A DNA stretch of 64,000 nucleotides from Nitrobacteraceae bacterium AZCC 2146 (GCA_036924855.1 JBAGRP010000001.1:7552001-7616000); one strand, 5' to 3'. Positions 9,618 to 19,016 are shown, counted from the first letter of the stretch. A program made the numbers and translations. The notes: a model not told the origin generated them from the letters alone.

Positions 9618-9691
9618 TCGTTTCCGGTCACGCGAGGTAACGACCGCCGTTCAAGCGCGTCATGACGGAGGTATGCAGGCGTTCAACTACC

Positions 9692-10522
9692 TCACAATAG
9701 GAGTCCGCCGCGACGATTTGCGTCCGTAAGTGTTTTCGCAACACGCAGCATCTCAGGTAGCGCTTTGGTTCGGAATGCCTTGATGTCTATGCGGTTGGCA
9801 TCAATCGTGAGACTGATTCCAGCGATGACAGAGTTGCCGGCACCAAACACCGGCGCCGCGATGGTGCGGAGCCCGTAGGCATTTTCACCATCCGAAATGG
9901 CATATCCTTGCTTGCAGACCTGCTCGAGCCTAGTCAGCAAGTCCTTCAATTCGGTGAGCGTCCGTTCCGATAGCTTGACTCGTTCGGAGGCCTCGAGCCG
10001 CTCGACTTGCTCTTCTTTTGGAAGGTAGGCCAGCATGACATGCCCTAGAGCTGCGGCATAAGCCTTGATCCGGCTGCCGGGACGACGATCGATCTTGTGC
10101 CGGTCAAGTCCCGCGCTGAAGCGTGCGAGATAAACTACGTCGCTGCCGTCGAGCACACCGAGCGAGGCTGCGTCGCCGAATACCGGGACAAGCTCGCGGA
10201 GCAGCGGTTCGGCTTTGCCTCTCAGATTGCCCGCAGACAGGGCGGTATAGCCCAAATCCAAACACTTTAAGCCAAGACGATAGTGACGTGTTTGGTTTAC
10301 CGCTTGAACATAGCCCAGCTTCACTAGCGTCTGTACCAGTCGAAACGCGGTGCCGCGATCCAAGTCGGCGCGCGCCGCAATCTCGGAAATGGTTAGTTCA
10401 AAGTCGTCCGCCGTGAAGCTCTTCAAGACCGCAAAAGCTTTGCCGACCGAATTGACGAAGTTTTTGGGATTGTCGGCCGGAGCCGCCTTTTTGGTTTTTG
10501 CTTTGTTGGCCACCACAATCAT
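9692..10522 (-). CDS. IclR-family transcriptional regulator
   Basis: 276 residues. A winged helix-turn-helix spans roughly residues 25-90 (SVGKAFAVLKSF, then ISEIAARADLDRGTAFRLVQTL), followed by the IclR effector domain (residues 105-265) with the usual YLARF and ISLTIDANR segments. It is transcribed away from the dapA-family gene at 10814 and probably controls that rightward cluster. Two copies of AACA-N2-TGTT-CGC-R-TT, one six bases before its start and one 50 bases before the dapA-family start, are candidate operators. The ligand is unknown. Confidence 0.9.
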   Translation of the reverse strand: MIVVANKAKTKKAAPADNPKNFVNSVGKAFAVLKSFTADDFELTISEIAARADLDRGTAFRLVQTLVKLGYVQAVNQTRHYRLGLKCLDLGYTALSAGNLRGKAEPLLRELVPVFGDAASLGVLDGSDVVYLARFSAGLDRHKIDRRPGSRIKAYAAALGHVMLAYLPKEEQVERLEASERVKLSERTLTELKDLLTRLEQVCKQGYAISDGENAYGLRTIAAPVFGAGNSVIAGISLTIDANRIDIKAFRTKALPEMLRVAKTLTDANRRGGLLL

Positions 10523-10527
10523 CTTTC

Positions 10528-10543
10528 AACATGTGTTCGCGTT
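10528..10543. promoter_or_regulatory. Candidate IclR operator, copy 1
   Basis: AACATGTGTTCGCGTT: a small palindrome (AACA-TG-TGTT) plus CGCGTT, directly upstream of the iclR start. It matches copy 2 at 10754-10769 in 13 of 16 positions. Inferred autoregulatory site. Confidence 0.45.
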
Positions 10544-10753
10544 GGATTGAGTAATTTTTCGGAAAGCCGGTATCCAATCTGCACTGATGCTGTCTGCAGA
10601 TCGTGGCTTCGAGGGAATTGGTTGGGATTCCTTATCAAATCGGAATTCGCCGCAGCCGGCATTGGTAGCAGAATTGCAGTCTCCCATGAATCGACTTCGG
10701 CTCTCGCTTGACGGAACCGGCAGGGCAGACTAATGACCATCGCAACAATACAC

Positions 10754-10769
10754 AACAAATGTTCGCATT
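10754..10769. promoter_or_regulatory. Candidate IclR operator, copy 2
   Basis: AACAAATGTTCGCATT: the same palindrome core with AA in the middle, followed by CGCATT. It lies in front of the dapA-family gene if that gene starts at 10814. A regulatory site here argues against the longer start at 10733. Confidence 0.45.
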
Positions 10770-10813
10770 CCGATCAATGGGCCATGCGAAGGGTCGAGAC
10801 ACGTAGAGGAGCG

Positions 10814-11734
10814 ATGGTCCTGGACGTTCGGCCAAAGGGCGTATTTTGCGCAGCGCTGACACCGCTCAATGCGGATCTCTCTCCCGATCATGCCGTATTT
10901 GTCGGGCACTGCCGCCATCTTCTGGCGCAGGGCGCCGACGGTATCGCCCTTTTGGGAACCACGGGTGAAGCGAATTCGTTTTCGGTCGCGGAACGAAAGG
11001 CCCTCCTCGAAAGCGTGATCGACGCGGGGATTGATCCATCACGACTGCTGCCGGGGACCGGCGTTTCGGCATTCACGGAAACCGTCGAGCTGACGCGTCA
11101 TGCGCTGTCGCTGGGCGTGACGACGGTCGTGATGCTGCCGCCGTTTTACTACAAGGACATCACGGAAGAGGGGATGTTCGCGTCCTACAGCGAGATCGTG
11201 CAGCGGATCGCCGATCCCCGCCTCAAGATCGTACTGTACCACATTCCGCAGGTGTCATTTCAGCCAATTTCCCATCGCGTCATTGGGCGGCTGCTGTCGC
11301 ATGATCCGGCGACGTTCGTGGGCATCAAGGATTCGTCCGGAGATTTCGCCAACATGACGGCGATGATCGACAAGTTTCCTGGCCTCGCCGTGCTTGCCGG
11401 CGCCGATCCGCTGTTGCTGCCGCTGCTGAAAAAGGGAGGTGCGGGCTGTATCACGGCCACCTCCAACCTGGTCGCGCGCGATCTGGCTTATGTCTTCCGC
11501 CACTTCGATGACGAGGATCGGGCTGCAGATCTCGCTGTCGCGCAGAACCGTATCATCGAGGCGCGCGAGCGGGCTTCGATGTTTCCACAGATTGCGACAC
11601 TGAAGACGCTGCTCGCCCATGAAACCGGGCATGACGGCTGGCGCCGGCTGCGGCCCCCGTTGATGCCTCTCTCGCAATCGAATGCGGACGAATTGCTGGC
11701 CGCCGCGAGAGGCGCGCTGCAGGGACAGGACTGA
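10814..11734 (+). CDS. Dihydrodipicolinate synthase/N-acetylneuraminate lyase family protein
   Basis: Class I aldolase-type enzyme of the DapA superfamily, about 306 residues. The GTTGEANSFSVAER motif near residue 48 binds the pyruvate-type carboxylate, the tyrosine of LYHIPQVS and the Schiff-base lysine of VGIKDSSGDF are present. I prefer the ATG at 10814, preceded by AGAGGAG and giving MVLDVRPKGVFCAALTP; an ATG at 10733 would add 27 residues and include the putative operator. It is the first gene after the IclR regulator. With the downstream oxidase and Fe-ADH it suggests breakdown of a sugar acid or related 2-oxo acid, not lysine synthesis. Confidence 0.88.
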   Translation: MVLDVRPKGVFCAALTPLNADLSPDHAVFVGHCRHLLAQGADGIALLGTTGEANSFSVAERKALLESVIDAGIDPSRLLPGTGVSAFTETVELTRHALSLGVTTVVMLPPFYYKDITEEGMFASYSEIVQRIADPRLKIVLYHIPQVSFQPISHRVIGRLLSHDPATFVGIKDSSGDFANMTAMIDKFPGLAVLAGADPLLLPLLKKGGAGCITATSNLVARDLAYVFRHFDDEDRAADLAVAQNRIIEARERASMFPQIATLKTLLAHETGHDGWRRLRPPLMPLSQSNADELLAAARGALQGQD

Positions 11735-11804
11735 TGTGGCGGCAAGGCCCTTGTCGGCTTTTGCGGCGATGGGCCTGTCGGATTCACGCGCGGGATTGAC
11801 GTAC

Positions 11805-13256
11805 ATGTCGCAGAACGAAGATCGGAAAGACGTCGCGGGCAGCCTGCTCGAAAATCTGGCTGCCGTGGTTGGCGATCGCCACGTCATTGCGGCCGGAGGC
11901 GATCAGGAACCCTACGTGGTCGACTGGCGGGGGCGTTATCGCGGCCGCGCCTGCGCTGTCGTGAAGCCGGGCTCCACCCAGGAAGTCGCCGCCGTGGTGA
12001 AGCTTTGCGCCGGGCAGGGCATTGCAATCATTCCACAGGGCGGCAACACCGGGATGTGCGGGGCCGCAACGCCAAGTGACAGCGAACGCAATGTCGTCGT
12101 GCGTATGGATCGCATGCGCAGCATCCGCAGCGTCAATCCGCTGGCGAATACGATCACCGTGGATGCGGGTTGCATTCTGGCGGAGGTTCAGGCTGCTGCG
12201 GCCGCAGTCGATCGCTACTTCCCGCTCAGCCTCGGCGCCGAAGGCAGCTGCCAGATCGGTGGCAATATCGCGACCAACGCCGGCGGCACCGCTGTGCTGC
12301 GCTACGGCCCGACACGAGAGCTGGTTCTCGGTCTCGAAGTGGTGCTGCCCAATGGGCAGATATTCAACGGCCTGCGGGCGCTGCGCAAGGACAACACGGG
12401 ATACGATCTCAAGCAGTTGTTCATCGGCGCGGAAGGGACGTTAGGCATTATCACGGCGGCCGTTCTGAAACTGTTCGCCTCGCCACGCAGTTCGGCGCTG
12501 GCGCTGCTCAAGCTGCAAAGCGTCGAGCAGGCGCTGGAGGTGATGCGGTTGCTGCGCGATGCCGTCGGCGATCGTCTCGGCAGCCTTGAAATTATGTCGC
12601 GTGGGCAGATAGAGGTGATCGCCGAGACGGTGCCGCACGTCGCGATTCCGTTCGAACTCACCACGCCGTGGTATCTAATTGTCGAACTCACGGATGCGCT
12701 GGCCGGCACCGATCTTGGCAGGCCGCTGGAAGAGGTTTTGGTCAGGGCCTTCGATGCAAAGCTGATCGATGATGCGGTGGTGGCATCGAGCGAGGCTCAG
12801 GCCAGGGCGATCTGGGCGGTACGCCACAGCGTGTCCGAAGGTAACAAGCGCAGCGGCTACGTGGTGTCGCACGACAGTGCCGTTCCGCTGGAGCGCCAAG
12901 CGATCTTTGCCAACAACGTCGAACGCCGGATCGTCGCGGCGGTGCCGCACGCCCGTGTCGTCATGCACGGGCATATCGGCGATGGCAACATCCACATTGT
13001 CGCGATTTTGGACCGTGCGCGTTGCTCGGATTCTGAGACGACTGCCGCACTGGTGCGGCAGATCAACGAGATCGTCGATGACGAGACCGCGGCGCAAGGC
13101 GGAGCGATCAGCGCCGAGCACGGCATTGGGCTCACCAACCGCGCCCGGCTGGCGCGCGTGACCGATCCGTTCGAAATCGACCTGATGAAGCGCATCAAGA
13201 CGCTGGTCGATCCGGCAAACCTGATGAACCCCGACAAGATTTTCGCGGAGCAATAG
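11805..13256 (+). CDS. FAD-linked oxidase, GlcD/D-2-hydroxyacid dehydrogenase family
   Basis: About 483 residues. The FAD-binding PP-loop domain (FAD_binding_4) covers residues 45-225 with PQGGNTGMCGA, GSCQIGGNIATNAGGTA and GLEVVLPNG. The C-terminal cap carries HGHIGDGNIHI and SAEHGIG, the metal and substrate signatures of D-lactate, glycolate and D-2-hydroxyglutarate dehydrogenases. The start at 11805 (MSQNEDRKDV) was chosen because it begins near the family norm and avoids overlap with the upstream gene. It probably oxidises a D-2-hydroxy acid of the same pathway as the DapA-family enzyme. Which acid is unknown. Confidence 0.9.
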   Translation: MSQNEDRKDVAGSLLENLAAVVGDRHVIAAGGDQEPYVVDWRGRYRGRACAVVKPGSTQEVAAVVKLCAGQGIAIIPQGGNTGMCGAATPSDSERNVVVRMDRMRSIRSVNPLANTITVDAGCILAEVQAAAAAVDRYFPLSLGAEGSCQIGGNIATNAGGTAVLRYGPTRELVLGLEVVLPNGQIFNGLRALRKDNTGYDLKQLFIGAEGTLGIITAAVLKLFASPRSSALALLKLQSVEQALEVMRLLRDAVGDRLGSLEIMSRGQIEVIAETVPHVAIPFELTTPWYLIVELTDALAGTDLGRPLEEVLVRAFDAKLIDDAVVASSEAQARAIWAVRHSVSEGNKRSGYVVSHDSAVPLERQAIFANNVERRIVAAVPHARVVMHGHIGDGNIHIVAILDRARCSDSETTAALVRQINEIVDDETAAQGGAISAEHGIGLTNRARLARVTDPFEIDLMKRIKTLVDPANLMNPDKIFAEQ

Positions 13257-13266
13257 AAAGACGTCG

Positions 13267-13578
13267 ATGGAATCTTTCCGCCTCCTTGCCGACGATCTGA
13301 CCGGTGCGCTGGATACGGCCGCCGAATTCGTCGGCCTGTGCGGACCTTTCGACGTATCGTGGGCGGGCGCTTTGCCGCCGCAGCTTCCATCGAGCCTTGC
13401 GATCGATACCGGCACCCGTGAACTCGACAAGGCGCGAGGCGTTGCCATTGTCGAGGGCCTGGTGCCGCTGCTGCGCGACGGCACGATCGCCTACAAGAAG
13501 GTCGACAGTCTGCTGCGCGGTGCGTGGGCGGCCGAGCTTGGTGCCTGTCTGCGATCCGCTGGTGCGCCGCCCGCATGA
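13267..13578 (+). pseudogene. Truncated four-carbon acid sugar kinase (DUF1537/OtnK-like)
   Basis: Only the first 103 residues remain of a family near 420. LLADDLTGALDTAAEF at the N-terminus and KKVDSLLRGAW near residue 78 are the opening signatures of the kinase that phosphorylates D-threonate, D-erythronate and similar acids. The frame ends with unrelated residues at 13578, and the next gene starts 37 bases later, so the C-terminal kinase domain has been deleted. The gene lies ten bases after the oxidase. Its presence hints that the original pathway used a four-carbon or related sugar acid. Confidence 0.75.
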
Positions 13579-13615
13579 TCGCCTCCAAAATCAGCTCCCA
13601 CCGGAACACTTGAAT

Positions 13616-14747
13616 ATGACCAGTCTTTACACGCCGATTGAACTCGTTCGGCCCGAAGCGATTGAGTTCGGATGCGGAACGATCGCAGGCGCTGCGCGCT
13701 TCGCCCGAAGCAAGGACGTGAAACGCCCGCTCGTCATCTGCGATGCATTCAACGCGGCGCGTGTCGACATTCTCGCGCTTCCGGGAGAGGTCAGCGTCTT
13801 TGGCGAGGTCAAGCCTGAGCCCGATATTCCCAACCTGGAGAATGCGCTCGTGATCGCCCGCGCCGTTTCGCCCGACCTGATTGTTGGGTTCGGCGGCGGC
13901 AGCGCGATGGACCTGGCGAAACTCGTGGCGGTGCTCTGCACCAATCGCCGGCCGGTCACCGATTATTGCCGGCGTCGATAAGGTCGAGGATCGTCAGCTC
14001 CCCTTGCTGCAGGTTCCGACTACGTCGGGGACGGGGAGCGAGGGTGGAATCCGGGCGCTCGTGACGGACCCCGTCACCCAGAACAAGCTGGCGGTGCAAA
14101 GCCGCTTCATGCTCGCCGATCTCGCGATTGTCGATCCCGATTTGACGATGAGCGTCCCGCCGCAGATCACCGCCGCGACGGGGGTGGATGCAATGGCGCA
14201 TTGTGTGGAAGCGTTCACCAGCCGCAAGGCGCATGCGGCGATCGATCTCTACGCCATCGAAGGGGTTCGGCTGGTGGGACGCTATCTCAGCCGGGCTGTT
14301 GCGGACGGTGCGGACCGTGAGGCGCGGGCAGGTCTTTCGCTCGCGTCACTCTACGGTGGTTTCTGCCTCGGCCCGGTCAACACGACGGCCGGACATGCTG
14401 TCGCCTATCCGCTCGGCACGCGCCATCATATCGCACACGGTCTCGCTTGCGCGGTGATCTTCCCGCACACGCTGGCGTTCAACATGTCTGCGGTGTCCGA
14501 CAAAACCGCCGCAATTCTGCAAGCGCTCGGTCTTGATGCACCCAAAGATCAAGGCTCCGCGTTCGACGCCGCATATCGCTATTGCAGCGATCTCGGGATC
14601 GAGATGCGCCTGTCCAGGCTCGGTGTGCCGCGTGACGACTTTGAAGTGATGGCGGATGAGGCGCATGCGATTCGCCGGCTGCTCGACAACAATCCGCGCG
14701 AGATCAGCAGGAACGAAATTCTCGACATCTACATGGCCGCTATCTGA
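13616..14747 (+). pseudogene. Iron-containing alcohol dehydrogenase, frameshifted
   Basis: Two frames together make a full Fe-ADH of about 377 residues (lactaldehyde or maleylacetate reductase type). The first part holds VGFGGGSAMDLAK (NAD-binding) and ends in an early TAA at 13979-13981. The second continues with GVDKVEDRQLPLLQVPTTSGTGSE, the metal-ligand segments GVDAMAHCVEAF and AGHAVAYPLGTRHHIAHG, and the natural C-terminus. One surplus base near 13965-13970 (GATTATTGCC where GATTATGCC would keep frame) explains the shift. It may be true decay, since the neighbouring kinase is also broken, or a sequencing error. Confidence 0.8.
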
Positions 14748-14828
14748 CGGGACGGCCTTTTTGCGGCCGGCTCACAATGAATGAGTTGGCAATCAACTCA
14801 AAAAAAGAATCAAGCAAGGGAGATACCG

Positions 14829-15806
14829 ATGAGGTTCAAGTCAGTTCTGACGATGGTTTCGTTCTGCGTCGCGATGGCGACGGCGCCTGTATTCGCGCAG
14901 GACGGTTATCCATCGAAGCCGGTCACAGTCTATGTGCCGTTTTCCGCCGGTGGAACGGCTGATATTTTCGCGCGCATGGTGGCGAGCCATCTGCAGAAAC
15001 TCTGGGGACCTACATTTGTGATCGAGAATGTCGCCGGCGCTGGCAGCATACTCGGCGTCACCCGACTTGCGCGATCCGCGCCGGATGGCTCGGCGATCGG
15101 TCTTGCAAGCACTTCCGCGCTTGCGATCAACCCGACCCTGTATGGCACCAAGCTGTCCTATCAGCCGGAAAAGGATCTCGCTCCTGTTGCGCAAATCAGT
15201 GTCGTCCCCAACGTGCTCGTGGTTAACCCGGAACGCCTCAAGGTGAAGTCGGTGCCGGAATTGATCGCCTATCTCAAGGCGAATCCCGGCAAGGTTTCAT
15301 TCGGCTCGGCCGGAGTGGGCACATCGCAGCATCTGGCGGGCGAATTGTTCCAGCAGATGACGGGGACCAAAATGGTTCATATTCCTTACAAGGGATCGAG
15401 CCAGATGCTGACAGACCTGCTCGGCGGACAGATCGACCTTGCTTTCGACAACGTGCCGTTGCTGCTGCCGCAGGCAAAGACCGGGAAACTCGTTCTGCTG
15501 GCGACGGCGACGCCTGAGAGGGCTGCATTCGATCCGTCGCTGCCGGCGATCGCCGAATTTCTGCCGGGCTTCGAGGCGGTGGCGTGGCACGGCTTCTTTG
15601 TACCTGCTGGAACGCCCAAGAGCATCGTGGACAAACTTTCCACGGAAATACGCGCTTTCATGAAGCAGCCGGACACGGTTCAGAAAATGGCTGAACTTGG
15701 CGCCATCGCGGTTGCCAAGGAGCCCGACGAATTTTCGAAGTATATCGCGGCGGAAACCGTGCGCTGGAAGAAGGTCATCGATACGGCAGCTATCAAAATC
15801 GAATGA
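14829..15806 (+). CDS. Tripartite tricarboxylate transporter (Bug-family) substrate-binding protein
   Basis: About 325 residues. A signal peptide (MRFKSVLTMVSFCVAMATAP, cleavage after VFAQ) leads into the Bug fold: YPSKPVTVYVPFSAGGTAD, GSAGVGTSQHLAGE and PYKGSSQMLTDLLGGQIDLAFDN are all typical. The start at 14829 has AAGGGA at seven bases. It would bind an organic acid in the periplasm. No TctA/TctB membrane genes lie nearby, as is common for orphan Bug proteins. It ends the IclR-associated cluster, so it may carry that pathway's substrate. Confidence 0.88.
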   Translation: MRFKSVLTMVSFCVAMATAPVFAQDGYPSKPVTVYVPFSAGGTADIFARMVASHLQKLWGPTFVIENVAGAGSILGVTRLARSAPDGSAIGLASTSALAINPTLYGTKLSYQPEKDLAPVAQISVVPNVLVVNPERLKVKSVPELIAYLKANPGKVSFGSAGVGTSQHLAGELFQQMTGTKMVHIPYKGSSQMLTDLLGGQIDLAFDNVPLLLPQAKTGKLVLLATATPERAAFDPSLPAIAEFLPGFEAVAWHGFFVPAGTPKSIVDKLSTEIRAFMKQPDTVQKMAELGAIAVAKEPDEFSKYIAAETVRWKKVIDTAAIKIE

Positions 15807-16032
15807 CGGGCTTGGCGGCGGCGTTCAGGTCCTCTGCGGCGGTATCCTGAAGTCATTGCCTGCGCCGCGAAATCTCCATGAAAGCGCCGTGCCGAAAACT
15901 GCGCGAAGGAAAGATTGGAATCCCGATGTAGGGGCACTTTCCTCGCGATGCTGCGCACGCTCGCAGTCGACGGGTAGTACTACGCGCGATCCGCCAATGT
16001 GAAGCATAGACGAATAATTGCTTACTTCCAGA

Positions 16033-17457
16033 CTAGCGAGCAGGATCTGCAGCCGAATAGCCTGCCAATGGCCGCCCGCGGCTGACGTAGCGCCCGTCAC
16101 CCTTGCTGCCGACGAGTTTTCCATCGCGCATGACGAAACGCCCACGAAGCATCGTAGCGACCGGCCAGCCGGTAATTTCCAGGCCTTCGTAGGGCGTGTA
16201 ATCCGCGCCATGGTGGAGGCCTGCTTGCGATAGAGTCGCCGTGCGCAAGGGGTCCCACAGCGCGATGTCAGCGTCATAACCGATGGCGATCGAACCTTTG
16301 CCGGCCAGTCCGTAGGTTTTGGCGTGGTTGGTCGCCGTGAGTGCGACAAACTGGTTCAGCGTGATGCGCCCCTTGCTGACGCCTTCGGAAAACAGAATCG
16401 GAAGGCGCGTCTCGATCCCGGGAATCCCATTAGGAATCCAGCGGAAGCTGGTTCGCGCGTTGGGGGTTAGCTTCCCGGCTTCATCGTCATAGCGAAACGG
16501 ACAATGATCGGAGGAGAACAGCGTGAAGACGCCTTGCTGTAGGCCTTCCCAGCAGGCCTGCTGACTCGCGAGATCCCGCGGCGGCGGCGAACAGACATAC
16601 TTGGCGCCTTCCATGCCTAGGTCTTTCAGATCCTCTTCGGTCAGGACCAGATATTGCGGACAGGTTTCGCCATGGATCTTCAGACCGCGCATCTGCGCGC
16701 GTCTGATTTCCTCCATGGATTCGCGATTGGAGACGTGAACGACCACGATCGGTACATCGATCAATTCCGCCAGGGAGATAGCGCGGTGCGTGGCCTCGCG
16801 CTCGACCGCGATGGGGCGCGATTTGGCATGAAAATACGGCCCGACATCTCCCGCACGTTCCAGCCGGTCGACCAGAAATCTGATCGCATCGTAGTTTTCC
16901 GCGTGAACCTGCACCAAAGCGCCAGACTCCCGCGCCACCGAAAGAACGTCGAGGATCTGAAAATCACTCAATGCCAGATCGGCGTAGGTCATGAAGATCT
17001 TGAGCGAGGTGTAGCCGTCGGCGATCAGCGCCGGCAGTTCCTGGCCGAGGACATTTTCCGTGGGGTCTGCAATGATGAGGTGAAAGGAATGATCGACGTG
17101 GCAGTTCTGCTCTGCCAGCGCGTGATAGTCTTTCAAGGCTTCCCGCAAAGGTTGCCCCTTGGCCTGCAGACAATAGGGCATCACGAACGTGTTGCCGCCG
17201 AAGGCCGCGGCCCGGGTCGCGCTGGCGAAATCGTCCGCCATCACGATGCCCGGTCCGGACGGCTGCGAAATGTGGACGTGACTGTCGATACCGCCGGGAA
17301 GAACGAGCAGGCCGGTGGCATCGACGATGTCATCCGCCTCGGTCAAGGATTCGCCGATGGCGACGATGCGGCCATTCCTGATCGCAACATCAGCTCTGTA
17401 GGTCTCGCTGGCTGTCGCGATGGTGCCGTGACGAATGACGGTGTCGAAAGTGGCCAT
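16033..17457 (-). CDS. Dihydropyrimidinase/D-hydantoinase-family amidohydrolase
   Basis: 474 residues of the cyclic amidohydrolase family that opens dihydropyrimidine or hydantoin rings. The metal site is intact: GGIDSHVHISQP (HxH) near residue 58, the carboxylated lysine in TSLKIFMTY near 152, HAEN near 183, VVHVSN near 238 and the aspartate of SSDHCPF near 315. Start MATFDTVIRHGTIATA is typical. It lies 46 bases after the Asp/Glu-racemase-family gene and in line with the ABC transporter genes, so the ring compound is likely imported by that system. No N-carbamoylase is next to it, so the fate of the ring-opened product is not clear. Confidence 0.9.
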   Translation of the reverse strand: MATFDTVIRHGTIATASETYRADVAIRNGRIVAIGESLTEADDIVDATGLLVLPGGIDSHVHISQPSGPGIVMADDFASATRAAAFGGNTFVMPYCLQAKGQPLREALKDYHALAEQNCHVDHSFHLIIADPTENVLGQELPALIADGYTSLKIFMTYADLALSDFQILDVLSVARESGALVQVHAENYDAIRFLVDRLERAGDVGPYFHAKSRPIAVEREATHRAISLAELIDVPIVVVHVSNRESMEEIRRAQMRGLKIHGETCPQYLVLTEEDLKDLGMEGAKYVCSPPPRDLASQQACWEGLQQGVFTLFSSDHCPFRYDDEAGKLTPNARTSFRWIPNGIPGIETRLPILFSEGVSKGRITLNQFVALTATNHAKTYGLAGKGSIAIGYDADIALWDPLRTATLSQAGLHHGADYTPYEGLEITGWPVATMLRGRFVMRDGKLVGSKGDGRYVSRGRPLAGYSAADPAR

Positions 17458-17503
17458 GGCCTAAACCTCTGCAGTTAAGAATGCGGCGTGCCGGAAAGCG
17501 AAA

Positions 17504-18229
17504 CTAGACCTGCTGGAACAACGAACCCCAATCGGTGACGCGCCTGGTATCGACCCCGGCGAGTTTGAGGCATTTCCAGACGACGGTGGCAATGGTGTCA
17601 TAGACCGGAATCCCGGTTTCACGCTCGAGTTTTGCCACTGATGGTGCAACCCGCAAATTCGTGCAGATGACCGTAATCGCGTCGGGCTTTTCCTTGGCCA
17701 CATCGCGGGTCATATCCTCCAGCTGCGCGACCGGCACCTCGGAAAACGAGAAATTGTCCTGCAAGCCGAGATGGCGCTCGCCCTGACAGGCGACGCCCAA
17801 TTTATTGTAATTCTCCAGGATCCTGGCCTGAACCTCATCGAGGTACGGCGTGACGTAGCCTAGCCGTGTCACTTTCCTTTGCTCAAGGATCTCGTTGAGC
17901 GCCAGCATGGACGTCGTGGCGGGAATTCCCGTCTCCGCCGTGATCTGTTCGCACAGACGGACGTCGGCCTCAAAGCCAAGCCAGCCTGACGATGTTCCGT
18001 TCCAACCGATGACATCCACCTTCGCATGGGCCAGCAATTCTGCGGCCCGGAGGATCTCCGTATTGTCGAACTGAGCGAGCGCCGTGTTGGACAACGCGAT
18101 CTCGGTGACCTTGAAGCGGGAGAAGTGCGCGGAAACCTCTGGCAGTTCGGCCAGCATGGCGGTGGTGATCGGCTCCAGCGCCGTGTTCGATGATGGGGTG
18201 AGCATTCCAAGAAGGACACGTTTGGTCAT
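17504..18229 (-). CDS. Asp/Glu racemase-superfamily protein with a single catalytic cysteine (maleate isomerase/AMDase-like)
   Basis: 241 residues with the two-lobed fold pattern of maleate isomerase and arylmalonate decarboxylase (AMDase): LTPSSNT near residue 10 binds a carboxylate. The first-lobe catalytic position reads GWNGTSSGW (75-82), with no cysteine, while the second lobe keeps ICTNLR with Cys189. Racemases and maleate isomerases use two cysteines; AMDase uses only the second, at about 188. The protein therefore looks like a decarboxylase or one-base enzyme. It overlaps the upstream ABC ATPase gene by four bases and precedes the hydantoinase, so a role on a dicarboxylate or hydantoin-type intermediate is plausible. 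Confidence 0.85.
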   Translation of the reverse strand: MTKRVLLGMLTPSSNTALEPITTAMLAELPEVSAHFSRFKVTEIALSNTALAQFDNTEILRAAELLAHAKVDVIGWNGTSSGWLGFEADVRLCEQITAETGIPATTSMLALNEILEQRKVTRLGYVTPYLDEVQARILENYNKLGVACQGERHLGLQDNFSFSEVPVAQLEDMTRDVAKEKPDAITVICTNLRVAPSVAKLERETGIPVYDTIATVVWKCLKLAGVDTRRVTDWGSLFQQV

Positions 18230-19014
18230 GGGTGATCCACAGTTTCGAGGGAGGACTTCGCCCGCTCGGAACGGAGCAGATCGAGGATGTGACGTTTGAT
18301 TTCGTTGAATTGCGGACTGGTGATATCGCGGGGCCGCGGCAGATCGAGCGGGATGATTTCGCGGATGCGCCCTGGGCGAGCGCTCATCACGGCGACATGC
18401 GTCCCCAGCGTCAGCGCCTCGTCGATGCCGTGCGTGACGAAGACGATAGTTCCCTGATGCTCCTGCCAGATCCGGACGAGTTCATTCTGCATGTCCATTC
18501 GCGTTTGCTCGTCGAGCGCGCCGAACGGCTCGTCCATCAGGATGACCTGCGGGTTCATCAGCAGCGCCCGCGCGATGCCGACGCGCTGGTTCATTCCACC
18601 TGAAAGCTCGGACGGATAGTGGTTCTCAAATCCGGTGAGGCCGACCATATCGATATAACGCTGCGCGGTGGCACGCCGCACGGCGTTCTGGCCACCGCGA
18701 AGCAGCAGATGAAACCCGACATTTTCCCAGATCGGCAGCCAGGGCATCAGATTGGCTTGCTGGAACACCACGCCACGATCCGAGCCGGGCGCCGTGATCG
18801 GCTGGCCATCGACCATCACCGTGCCGGAAGAGGGCTTCTCAAATCCGGCAACCATGTTCAGCAAGGTGGATTTGCCACACCCGCTCGGCCCAAGCAGGCA
18901 AAGAAACTGGTTCTTTGCGACCTCCAGATTGATGTCGTCGAGGGCGACGACATCGGCCTTGCGCTTGGAGTCCTTGAATATCTTGGACACATGGGAAATC
19001 TCGATCGTCGCCAT
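18226..19014 (-). CDS. ABC transporter ATP-binding protein (taurine/nitrate/sulfonate type)
   Basis: About 262 residues. Walker A GPSGCGKST near residue 47, signature LSGGMNQR near 142 and Walker B VILMDEPFGALDE near 162 are intact. The start at 19014 (MATIEISHVSKIF) lies two bases after the permease stop; a longer frame reading upstream would overlap the permease and is rejected. It energises the permease at 19017 and the binding protein at 19835. It overlaps the racemase-family gene by four bases, so all five leftward genes from 20842 to 16033 look like one operon. Confidence 0.93.
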   Translation of the reverse strand: MATIEISHVSKIFKDSKRKADVVALDDINLEVAKNQFLCLLGPSGCGKSTLLNMVAGFEKPSSGTVMVDGQPITAPGSDRGVVFQQANLMPWLPIWENVGFHLLLRGGQNAVRRATAQRYIDMVGLTGFENHYPSELSGGMNQRVGIARALLMNPQVILMDEPFGALDEQTRMDMQNELVRIWQEHQGTIVFVTHGIDEALTLGTHVAVMSARPGRIREIIPLDLPRPRDITSPQFNEIKRHILDLLRSERAKSSLETVDHP

Positions 19015-19016
19015 GG

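Noticed and set aside
14748..14790. Intrinsic terminator after the Fe-ADH gene
   Set aside because: GGCC arms surround a T-rich loop, but no T tract follows the stem.
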